This document shows, piece after piece, positions 39,428 to 46,933 of a stretch of 64,000 nucleotides of DNA (positions are counted from its first letter, which is position 1; each line of letters starts with the position of its first letter). Both the position numbers and the translations under genes were made by a program. The DNA is from an uncultured Coriobacteriales bacterium (GTDB lineage: Bacteria; Actinomycetota; Coriobacteriia; Coriobacteriales; UMGS124), in assembly GCA_934636245.1 (NCBI GenBank), contig CAKUAI010000003.1, positions 62,001 to 126,000 of the forward strand, written 5' to 3'. The notes beneath the pieces are model-generated. The model saw only the letters and a program-made list of their open reading frames with translations. It had not been told where the DNA came from and did not search any database.

Positions 39428-40125
39428 CTACCCGCGCAGCTCCTCGAGTGCTGCGACCTCGTCGGCCATGACGGTGGCTTCGAGATGCACCCAGCCGCGC
39501 GTGACCTTGCTGAGCCCGCGGTAGAAGCGGGTTTGCGCGCAGTTCATCACGGCGTCGCACAGGTCGTCGATCCAGTTGAGCTGGTGCTCCTCGTTGAACT
39601 CCTGCGCGGTGCGGGCGTAGCGCAGCGCTTCTTCGGCATTGCCTGCATGCAGGGCGTCGTTTGTGCGTTCGAGCAGCGTTGCCACGAACTCGAATTCGAA
39701 CGTCACGTGGTCCTCAGGGGTGTGCAGGGTCTCGCTGGGCTGCACGTGCTCGGCGCAATACATCTTATATACCTCGTCGCGCGCATCCTGCATGAGCAGG
39801 TCGGTCTCCGAGGTGAAGACCGACTCGTAGGGCGTTGCGGCGAAGCTCTCGTAGTTGCCAGCCGCCAGGAAAGTATGCGCGTAGTCCACCGCAAGTTCCT
39901 GGCGCGTGCCGGTGTCGCGTTTGCGCAGGTAGCGCCTGATGTCCTCGAAACCTTCCGCGATAAGGGCGTCGCCGCCCGACATCCCTGCGAAGTCCTGGCT
40001 TGCCATATGCTCGACCTGGGCCTCGCTGACCTCGGTGAAGTACAGATGGGCCAGGGTTCGGTACAGCGCCGCGCGCCCTCGTTCAAGGCGATGAGCTGCG
40101 ACTTCAGCTCCGAGTTCTCGTCCAT
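39428..40125 (-). pseudogene. TorD/DmsD-family chaperone, frameshifted
   Basis: The last 192 residues are intact TorD-type sequence (from MASQDFAGMSGGDALIAEGF, with YAHTFLAAGNYESFAATPYE and PYESVFTSETDLLMQDARDE). The expected N terminus MDENSELKSQLIALNEGAR, then ALYRTLAHLYFTEVSEAQVE, is split between two frames: one base is missing near 40067-40071, within gcgcggcgctg where a further G would restore the frame. TorD chaperones bind Tat-exported molybdoenzymes before cofactor insertion. It belongs to the dmsAB operon, which is itself damaged. A sequencing error cannot be excluded. Confidence 0.75.
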
Positions 40126-40372
40126 GTGCACTCTCTCCTTTATCCGGCGCCCTCAGAGCGCCACGGTTTGATCAATTGCAAAGCGGGCGCGGGCGGACGT
40201 GTTCTCGCGTCGCCCACGCCCACAACCAGGTGTTTCATGCGCCGGCCGGCACCTCGTGTACCGCAAGCGTGTCTTGCCTGCGGTACGCATTGCGTGCGCC
40301 GGTGTGCCTTGTGCGCCGGCTGGCACCTCGCGTGCCTCGCGCTCGCGTACCGACCGGCTCAAAACAAAAACC

Positions 40373-41008
40373 TTACTCGCTCACCTTGAAGTACGGGGCG
40401 CCCGTGGTGTCGGACGCGGGGGCGAGCTCCTCAAGCGGGATCCACTGCGCCACCTTTTCGGAGAGGATGTAGCGCGTGAGCGGTGCGTTGCCCGAGTCGG
40501 CCAGGCTGTGGATGGCGGCCTCGTCGGTGCCGGCAAGAGCCTGCGACACGTCGGAGTCCGGGTCGTCCAGGTCTCCCCAGAAGCGGGCGTTGGCGCAGCA
40601 GGCGGCCACGCAAGCCGGGTCCTCGCCCTTGTCGGTGAGGTGGTTGCACATGGAGCACTTCTGCACCACGGACTTCTGCGCGTCGTAGCTGCGCACGCCG
40701 TAGGGGCAGGCGTCCATGCACTGCTTGCAGCCGATGCAGGAGGCCTCGTCCACGAGGATGCGGCCCTGCTCGTCGCGGTAGGTGGCGCCGGTGGGGCACA
40801 CCTCCAGGCAGGGGGCGTTCTCGCACTGCTGGCACTGCAGCGACAGCCAGTACTGCTCGAGCTCGGGGAACGTGCCGTGGGGGCCCACCTGGATGAGGTG
40901 GTTCCAGTACACGCCCAGGGCCACGTCGTTCTCGTTCTTGCAAGCAACCTCGCAGGCATGGCAGCCGATGCACTTGTCGAGGTCGGTGACTAGGCAATAG
41001 CGGCTCAT
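40373..41008 (-). CDS. dmsB: DmsB-like four-cluster ferredoxin subunit
   Basis: A 211-residue iron-sulfur protein with four cysteine groups: CIGCHACEVACKNEN, CQQCENAPCLEVCPTGATY, CIGCKQCMDACPYGVR and CSMCNHLTDKGEDPACVAAC. These hold four [4Fe-4S] clusters that carry electrons to the molybdenum subunit. It overlaps dmsA by ATGA. The gene is complete, but its catalytic partner is truncated, so it is probably no longer functional as a pair. Confidence 0.9.
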   Translation of the reverse strand: MSRYCLVTDLDKCIGCHACEVACKNENDVALGVYWNHLIQVGPHGTFPELEQYWLSLQCQQCENAPCLEVCPTGATYRDEQGRILVDEASCIGCKQCMDACPYGVRSYDAQKSVVQKCSMCNHLTDKGEDPACVAACCANARFWGDLDDPDSDVSQALAGTDEAAIHSLADSGNAPLTRYILSEKVAQWIPLEELAPASDTTGAPYFKVSE

Positions 41009-41964
41009 TCGTAATACGCCCCTCCCGTGAAGTCGCTGGGTTCGGGCATCCAGGGCTCGAAGTCCTCAGGCTCGTACCACACGCCCTCGGGTCTGGCGGA
41101 CTTCTCGATGCGCACGCGGATGCCACGCAGTGTGTAGGTGCCGAACTCCGGGTTGTAGTAACCGGTGTTCTTGGTAAGGACGTTCATGTTCTCGAGCGTC
41201 CAGGACTTGCGGCCGTCCGAACCGTCTTCCAGGAACTCGGGGTTCCAGAAGCGCTCCATGTAGACGGAGTCGCGGGCAATGCCCTCGGTCACGCGGGCCA
41301 CGCCGTAGATGCCCTCGGCCACAATGGACTGAGCGTCGGCGGTGAGCTCTTCTCCAGGCACGAACTCCGAGGGGCCCTGGTCCTTGCCGCCGGCCAGCGT
41401 CGTGGCCTTGTCCACGCCGGTGGTGATGTCGCGGAATACGTCGAGGCCGTCGGTGCGCGGCGAGTGCACGTTCACCCAGTCGCCGTCAACGATGCCCAGC
41501 TCGTTTGCGTTCTCCGGCGAGATCCACACCTCGGGCGCGGGGTAGAGCTCGCGCAGGTAGGGGTTGTTGCGCAGCGTGCCGTGGTGGAAGTAGGGGATGC
41601 GGCCCTCGGTGAGGGTGAGCGGGTAGTCGTCGCCGAACTGCGTCTCGTCCTCAGGCGTGAAGTAGTAGGGCATCGGGTTCCAGTCGACCACCGAGGCGGG
41701 CATCTCGAAGCTCTCGCTGCCATGACGACCGATGTAGAGCATCTGGTCGGCGTAGGGGCCGCACTTCTTCGGGTTGTCCACGATGTCCTTGGCGGCGGTA
41801 GAGAAACCGGTGTAGAGCTGGGGTGCGTTCGGGTCGGCAGCCTCGGCGCTGGGGCCCATGTCACCCTTGGGGCCGCCTGCTCCGCCGCCGGCGCTCACGA
41901 GCTTGTAGCCGTCGTAGGTCGTGCCGCCCCAGTACTCGTCGTCGGTCGCCCACTCCTCGGGCAT
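41005..41964 (-). pseudogene. dmsA: DmsA-like molybdopterin oxidoreductase, C-terminal fragment
   Basis: The 319 residues match the C-terminal part of DMSO-reductase-type enzymes: FHHGTLRNNPYLRELYPAPE, VWISPENANELGIVDGDWVN (the molybdopterin-dinucleotide-binding domain) and the ending GIRVRIEKSARPEGVWYEP. Full enzymes have about 750-850 residues and an N-terminal Tat signal; roughly 450-500 are missing. The frame stops matching at about 41960, exactly where luxR-like sequence of opposite orientation starts. No ribosome site supports the ATG there. Confidence 0.85.
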
Positions 41965-43190
41965 GCGGCTTGCTCGCTGCGGCGGGTACGCTTTTCATCG
42001 TTATCACGCGGGCAACGATGTTTCCCTCGCGCACGCTTTTTATGGTTGGCTGCGTTTTGAGCGGCCTTGGCACGACGGGGCAGTTCTTGCGGTTTGCCCC
42101 CATGGTGGGGTCGCTGCCCCCACGCCGCTCGCTTACGGCGATCGTCGAGTGCTCGCTCGTGGCCTCGATCGTGTTCCTCTGCATGGCGCATCTGTCTGAC
42201 GAGGCCGCGTCATGCGTGTTTGTGGCGCTGCCGCTGCTGGGCTCGGCGTTCATGCTCGTGCGCGGCAAGGAGTCGCCGGCCGAGATGCGCGTCCTGGGGG
42301 ATGCGCCCCGTGGCGAGCGCGGCGTGCGGGGCCTTGCGCTCTTCCTCGTCTCGGTGGCTGTGTGTTCGGCGGCCCTTGAGCTCATGAAGGGCGCGGTGCT
42401 CGTGGCTGTGCCGCCCTCATCGAGCGCCGCCTGCCGCATTGACGTCGATTTGATCCTTGCCGTGGTGTTTGCGGTGACTTTCGTTTGTCTGCATGCCATG
42501 CGCGACTTCGATCTCGCTCGGCTGTACTGCGCCATTGTGGCTGTGCTCGTGGTTGTGCTCACGGTTGTGGGCGCTTTGGCTGAGCACACCCTCGCCGTGG
42601 CCGTGGTGGCGTCGTGCGTGTGCTCGATGTTCAACACCGTCGTGTGGGCGATGCTCGCCTACCTGGCCTATCAAGCCCAAGGCGGGGTGCTGCGCTACTT
42701 TGGCCTGGGCAACGCCGCCCTCTGCTCGGGCACCATCGTGGCCGGTTCGTTTGTCGCGGGGCTCGCGGAAGGGCAGTCCGACGTGTCGCTGCACATGATC
42801 TTTGTCGCCCTGGGTGCCGTGGTGCTCGTCGACGTGCTCTTTGTCTTCAACGAGCGCAGGGTCAACGAGCTGCTCCCGCCGGTGGACGACGCCCTCGCGG
42901 CGGACGAGCAGCCCGCGTCGACTGCGGGCCAGGCGGACTCCGACACGCGCAAACCCGGCCGCTACGTGCAGGCCTGCGAGGCCATGGCGCACGACGCCGG
43001 CCTTTCGACGCGCGAGAGCGAGGTGTTCCTCGCGCTTGCCCGCGGTTGGACCGCCCAGGAGATTGCCGAGCACGAATCGCTGTCCATTTACACCGTGCGC
43101 GCCCACATCCGTTCCATCTACGCCAAACTCGGCGTGCACTCCGGCAAGGAGCTGCGCGACCTCATTCGCGACCACCAAGCAGGCGAATGA
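41964..43190 (+). pseudogene. LuxR-family membrane regulator, N-terminally truncated
   Basis: About 408 residues are recognisable from ACGLLAAAGTLFIVITRATM onward: roughly nine to ten hydrophobic segments, then a LuxR helix-turn-helix (GLSTRESEVFLALARGWTAQ, EIAEHESLSIYTVRAHIRSI, YAKLGVHS) at the end. Such membrane-LuxR fusions in Eggerthellaceae sit next to reductase genes and have their first one or two helices upstream; here the beginning is gone at the dmsA junction and no promoter or plausible start remains. An internal ATG at 42015 might allow a truncated protein. Confidence 0.8.
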
Positions 43191-43252
43191 CGCAAAGGGA
43201 TGAGCGCAATGTGCCATTCCCAGTCGAGGGCAGATTGTCTTGGTGGGCAGTT

Positions 43253-44419
43253 TTAGCAAACTAGTCGACCGAGGTCGCCAAGGCCAATGACCGAACCATG
43301 GCGAGTCTCAAATGCCTCGTGACCACCATACACGACAAATCGCTCATCTGTTTTCACGCTCATGGTGTCTCCGAGTTTGTCGATAATCGAGAAGGCGTCG
43401 GGCCTATAGGTTGCCGAGGACTTGACTTCGATGACGCGTGCCGGCTGCCCTCCCTTTTCCACGATGAGGTCGATCTCGTTCTTTGAGCTGTCGCGCCAGT
43501 AGAACAGCTTCGGCTGACGCCCCAGGGCATAGTAGCCTTTGACGACTTCGGACACGACGGCGTTTTCATATAAACTTCCGCGGTGCTGGTCGCCAAAGAG
43601 GTGATCGGGTGACTCTATGCCGAGCAGGTTTGCCGCCAGGCCCGTGTCGTAGAAGTACAGCTTCGGGGACTTGATGAGACGTTTGCCATAATTGCGGTAA
43701 TACGGTTGCAGGCGAAAGACAATGAAGCTCTGTTCGAGGACAGAGATCCAGCTTTTTGCCGTATCGACGCTAATGCCGCAGTCGCTCGCGAGGCTGTCGA
43801 TGTTCAAAATTTCACCAGTTCGTGCGGCGCACAGCGAGAGAAACGTGCCGAACTCGGCAAGCTTGCGTACGCCGAGTTCGTTCCGTACGTCCCTTTCAAT
43901 ATATGTGGACACATAGCTCGGGAAGAAGTCAACCGGGTCGATGCCCCATGCGTGGATGCGTGGATAACCGCCCCTGTAAAGGAAAGCGTCGATGCTGGAC
44001 GGCGTCATTCCTGCGTCTGCAAGTTCTGCATATGAGAGGGGCGGCAGATGCATGATGGCGACGCGTCCGGCAAGAGACTGCGAGACGTTCTTCATGAGCA
44101 GGAAGTTCTGAGAGCCAGAAATGACATACTGGCCCGGCATGCCCCGACGGTCGACGACTCCTTGCATGTAGGAGAACAGCTCGGGCACGCGCTGCGCCTC
44201 GTCTATGATGACACGTTCGTCGTAGTGCTCCAGAAACGATCGAGGGTCGTCCTGCGCAAGGGCTCGAGTGTCGGTGTCTTCGAGTGAGACGTATCGGTAA
44301 TCAGGAAAGACATTCTGCACGAGTGTTGATTTTCCGCTTTGGCGAGGCCCTGTCACACTGAGGACGGGAAACTGTTTTGCCATTGAAACGAGCTTGCCTG
44401 CCAAAGTGCGAGCAATCAT
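43253..44419 (-). CDS. AAA ATPase with DUF4143 (YY-type mobile/defence-like) domain
   Basis: A 388-residue protein: P-loop VTGPRQSGKSTLVQNVF near residue 24, Walker B RVIIDEAQRVPELFSYMQ, sensor YVISGSQNFLLMKNVSQS, and the C-terminal DUF4143 nuclease-like part (KSPKLYFYDTGLAANLLGIE, LYENAVVSEVVKGYYALGRQ, FYWRDSSKNEIDLIVEKGGQ, VIEVKSSATY). These are widespread, multi-copy ATPases in anaerobes, with no proven function. A 23-bp repeat array lies just upstream of its start (44454-44591). Ribosome site is weak (ccaggtaatt). Confidence 0.85.
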   Translation of the reverse strand: MIARTLAGKLVSMAKQFPVLSVTGPRQSGKSTLVQNVFPDYRYVSLEDTDTRALAQDDPRSFLEHYDERVIIDEAQRVPELFSYMQGVVDRRGMPGQYVISGSQNFLLMKNVSQSLAGRVAIMHLPPLSYAELADAGMTPSSIDAFLYRGGYPRIHAWGIDPVDFFPSYVSTYIERDVRNELGVRKLAEFGTFLSLCAARTGEILNIDSLASDCGISVDTAKSWISVLEQSFIVFRLQPYYRNYGKRLIKSPKLYFYDTGLAANLLGIESPDHLFGDQHRGSLYENAVVSEVVKGYYALGRQPKLFYWRDSSKNEIDLIVEKGGQPARVIEVKSSATYRPDAFSIIDKLGDTMSVKTDERFVVYGGHEAFETRHGSVIGLGDLGRLVC

Positions 44420-44453
44420 AATTACCTGGCCTTTTTTGCTGGACTATTTCTGC

Positions 44454-44591
44454 TAGTAGTAGTTCTGCATTAAGTCTAATCGTACTTTTGCACAAAGTCT
44501 AGTAGTTGTTTTGCACAAAGCCTAATCGTACTTTTGCATAAAGTCTATTCGTACTTTTGCACGAGTCCTATTCGTTGTTTTGCATGGCGGA
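44454..44591. repeat. Six 23-bp tandem repeats upstream of the DUF4143 ATPase
   Basis: Units start at 44454, 44477, 44500, 44523, 44546 and 44569. The consensus is about TAATCGTACTTTTGCACAAAGTC, with two sub-types (cgtacttttgcac and gttgttttgcac). The exact 23-base period, short AT-rich units and position directly upstream of a leftward gene resemble iterons or a multi-site operator. Not a CRISPR array: no spacers separate the units. Confidence 0.85.
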
Positions 44592-44777
44592 TGACGCAGA
44601 GGGACGGGTGCGGTGCGTTATTTTGCGCCTGGTGGGCGATACAAAGGGCTGGACACGCTGCGCCTGCCTGCTGTGCCAGATGCGCATCCGAATTCCCCCA
44701 AACAGGGAGGGCGCGGCGGGGATGCCAGTTTGCATTCCCGCCGCGCCCTCATCGCTGCGCTTTCAACGCCTGCTCGC
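44592..44777. other. Gene-free stretch with a 19-bp hairpin
   Basis: The only clear structure is a perfect hairpin of about 19 bp (44707-44725 with 44732-44750, 6-base loop). No open frame with a plausible ribosome site was recognised. The hairpin lies downstream of the leftward Spx/ArsC-like gene and is listed separately. Confidence 0.5.
44707..44750 (-). terminator. 19-bp hairpin after Spx/ArsC-like copy 2
   Basis: Bases 44707-44725 and 44732-44750 pair fully (one G-T) around CAGTTT. No T run follows on either strand, so it may be a protective 3' hairpin or an attenuating structure instead of a canonical terminator. Confidence 0.6.
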
Positions 44778-45119
44778 TTACTCCCAGCCCTCCCACACCT
44801 CGGGCTTGTAACCCACGGTGGCCTTCTTGCCGTTGCGCACGATGGGCTCCATGAGGACATGCTGGTTTTCCAGGAGCTTCTCCATGCGCGCGTCGGCCGG
44901 GATGTACTTGAGCAGCGCCAGCAGGTCCTCGTCCTTGGCTTTGGGGTTGATGAGCGCCTCGACGCCACCGGTGCACTGGGCCACGCTCGTGAGCTCGCCC
45001 TTGCTCATGCCCTTTTCCTTGAGGTCGATGAACTGGTACTTGATGCGGCGCTCCTTGAACCAGCGCTCGGCCTTCTTCGTGTCGAAGCTCTTCTTGGTGC
45101 CAAAAATCTGAATGTTCAC
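44778..45119 (-). CDS. Spx/ArsC-family thioredoxin-like protein, copy 2
   Basis: The 113-residue product differs from copy 1 only at a few residues (SKGELTS instead of SKGEPTS, and the last residues EVWEGWE). As in copy 1 the active-site cysteine is absent (TKKSFDTKK). The gene stands divergent from metF, about 150 bases apart, so copy 2 probably represents the original locus. Function in Spx-like regulation or as a YffB-type protein is inferred. Confidence 0.8.
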   Translation of the reverse strand: MNIQIFGTKKSFDTKKAERWFKERRIKYQFIDLKEKGMSKGELTSVAQCTGGVEALINPKAKDEDLLALLKYIPADARMEKLLENQHVLMEPIVRNGKKATVGYKPEVWEGWE

Positions 45120-45238
45120 GCGAGTCTCCCTGCGTTCGAGGTCGTGTGCGCCACCTGCGGATTTGTTTCAAATAGCCTATGGGACGCGGTGTGAGAGGAA
45201 TTATACTTCCTCCCAACTTTTTTGGCGCGCGGCGCGGG
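44790..45238. repeat. Duplicated segment, copy 2
   Basis: Counterpart of 36863-37296 (about 98% by eye, counting roughly eight or nine substitutions and one 15-base indel). It covers the Spx/ArsC-like gene and the divergent leader toward metF, ending within GGCGCGCGGCGCGGG. Confidence 0.9.
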
Positions 45239-45267
45239 CCGTGCCTGAGAGACTGCAAAGGACGCGT

Positions 45268-46125
45268 ATGACTAACGATGCCCCGGCGTGTGTGAGCGAG
45301 CTTTTCTGCGGCAAGCAGCCGCTGTCGTTCGAGATCTTCCCTCCCAGGGGCGACCTGACCGAGGTCGAGGCCCGTCGCGTTGCCGGCGAGCTGGCTGAGA
45401 TGGACCCGGCGTTCATCTCGGTGACCTACTCCGCCGGCGGCTCGGGCAACTCCGGCGCCACGACGAAGGTTGCCTCGCTTATCCAGAATGAGCTCGGCGT
45501 GCCCAGCGTGGCGCACCTCACCTGCCAGGGCCTCACGCGCGCCATGCTTGAAGAGAAGATCGCCGAGATGCGCGCCGCCGGCATCAAGAACGTGCTCGCC
45601 CTGCGCGGCGACCCCAGGCCCGACGCGCCGCAGGGCGACTTCGCCTATGCCGCCGACGTCATCCCCGTGCTGCGCGCGGCCGGATTCTGCGTGGGTGCTG
45701 CGGCCTACCCCGAAGGCCACGTCACCTGCGCCTCGCTTGAGGACGACATCGCCCACCTGCGCGAGAAACAAGACGCCGGCGCGCAGTTCCTCGTGACGCA
45801 GCTCTTCTTTGACAACGAGGACTTCTTCCGCTTCCGCGACCTGGCCGCCCGCGCCGGCATCACCGCACCCATTACCTGCGGCATCATGCCCTTCATGAGC
45901 AAGAACCAGGTCTCGCGCATGATCTTCATGTGCGGTGCCTCGCTGCCTTCGCCCATCATTCGCCTGCTCAACCGCTACGAGGGCGACGACGAGGCCCTGC
46001 GCCGTGCGGGCATCGAGTACGCCGCCGCCCAGCTGCGCGGCCTGCGCGACGCCGGGGCCGATGGCCTGCACGTGTACACGATGAACAAGCCTGCTGTGGC
46101 CCGCGCCGTCTGCGAGCTTCTGTAG
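45268..46125 (+). CDS. metF: 5,10-methylenetetrahydrofolate reductase
   Basis: The 285-residue protein is a flavin-dependent MTHFR: LSFEIFPPRGDLTEVEARRV, FISVTYSAGGSGNSGATTKV, VAHLTCQGLTRAMLEEKIAE, NVLALRGDPRPDAPQG and LVTQLFFDNEDFFRFRDLAA. It reduces methylene-THF to methyl-THF, which methionine synthase uses. ATG 45268 (gcaaaggacgcgt before it) is preferred over longer open frames because MetF similarity begins there. The operon continues with the activation domain and metH. Confidence 0.95.
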   Translation: MTNDAPACVSELFCGKQPLSFEIFPPRGDLTEVEARRVAGELAEMDPAFISVTYSAGGSGNSGATTKVASLIQNELGVPSVAHLTCQGLTRAMLEEKIAEMRAAGIKNVLALRGDPRPDAPQGDFAYAADVIPVLRAAGFCVGAAAYPEGHVTCASLEDDIAHLREKQDAGAQFLVTQLFFDNEDFFRFRDLAARAGITAPITCGIMPFMSKNQVSRMIFMCGASLPSPIIRLLNRYEGDDEALRRAGIEYAAAQLRGLRDAGADGLHVYTMNKPAVARAVCELL

Positions 46126-46137
46126 GCGCGGCCGACG

Positions 46138-46914
46138 ATGGGCGAGGTCGCTGCGGCGCAGACGGGCGGGCACATCCGCACGTCGGAGGTCCTGCGCTAC
46201 CTGGGGCATGCTGGTCAGGAGATGACAGACGAGCTCAAGGGGCGCATTGCCGCCGGCATCGACCTCGCCGAGCGCACCTGCGACCCCAAGTGGGTATGGC
46301 GCGCCTTCGAGGTGGAGGAGCTGCTCCCAGCCGTGCGTCTTGCGGGCACCTCGCTTGAGCTGGGAGGATATGCCATCACCGGCTTTCTTGCGGGCGCCTG
46401 CCAGGTGGCGCTACTCGCCTGCACGCTTGGGGCCTCGGCCGACCGCGAGCTGCGTCGCCTGGGGCTTGTCGACCCGCTCGGCCAGCTCGTGTTCGACGCC
46501 GCCTGCACCGACCTGGTGGAGTGGGGTGCCGACCGCGCCTGCGAGGAGATCGCCGACTACGCGGCCAAGCTGGGCCTCAAGGCGGGGGATAGGTTCAGCC
46601 CCGGGTATGCCGACCTGCCGCTTGACGTGCAGGCGGATTTTCTTGAGGTTCTGCAGGCTCCCAAGCGCCTGGGGCTCACGGCGAGCGTCTCGAATCTGCT
46701 CGTGCCCACCAAGTCCGTAACGTGTATTGTGGGGCTGTACCCCCAGGCGCCCGCCAAGGGACATCACCTGGGGTGCGGCGCGTGCAACATCTGGCCCACC
46801 TGCCAGCTGCGCCAGCGCGGCACGCCGTGCTGGGATCGCGGTCGCGCGGACGAGCGGGAGGGCGAGTCTGCCCGTACGCCTGTTGCCGCCATCTCTGACC
46901 TGCCATTTGAGTAA
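46138..46914 (+). CDS. Methionine synthase activation-domain protein (MetH reactivation)
   Basis: A 258-residue stand-alone version of the vitamin-B12-dependent methionine synthase activation domain: YAITGFLAGACQVALLACTL, FSPGYADLPLDVQADFLEVL, VPTKSVTCIVGLYPQ and a cysteine-rich end (HLGCGACNIWPTCQLRQRGT). This domain uses AdoMet and an electron donor to rescue oxidised cobalamin. In E. coli it is fused to MetH; here it is a separate gene directly upstream, as in several anaerobes. The spacing to metF is 12 bases. Confidence 0.85.
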   Translation: MGEVAAAQTGGHIRTSEVLRYLGHAGQEMTDELKGRIAAGIDLAERTCDPKWVWRAFEVEELLPAVRLAGTSLELGGYAITGFLAGACQVALLACTLGASADRELRRLGLVDPLGQLVFDAACTDLVEWGADRACEEIADYAAKLGLKAGDRFSPGYADLPLDVQADFLEVLQAPKRLGLTASVSNLLVPTKSVTCIVGLYPQAPAKGHHLGCGACNIWPTCQLRQRGTPCWDRGRADEREGESARTPVAAISDLPFE

Positions 46915-46933
46915 TTCCTGAGTGAGGTATCCC

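Noticed and set aside
44454..44591. 23-bp repeats as a CRISPR array
   Set aside because: No spacers between units and no cas genes; they are head-to-tail repeats.
44749..46209. 486-residue minus-strand frame over metF
   Set aside because: It is the antisense of metF and the Spx/ArsC-like gene. MetF motifs on the plus strand and the absence of any family in the long frame show it is a shadow.
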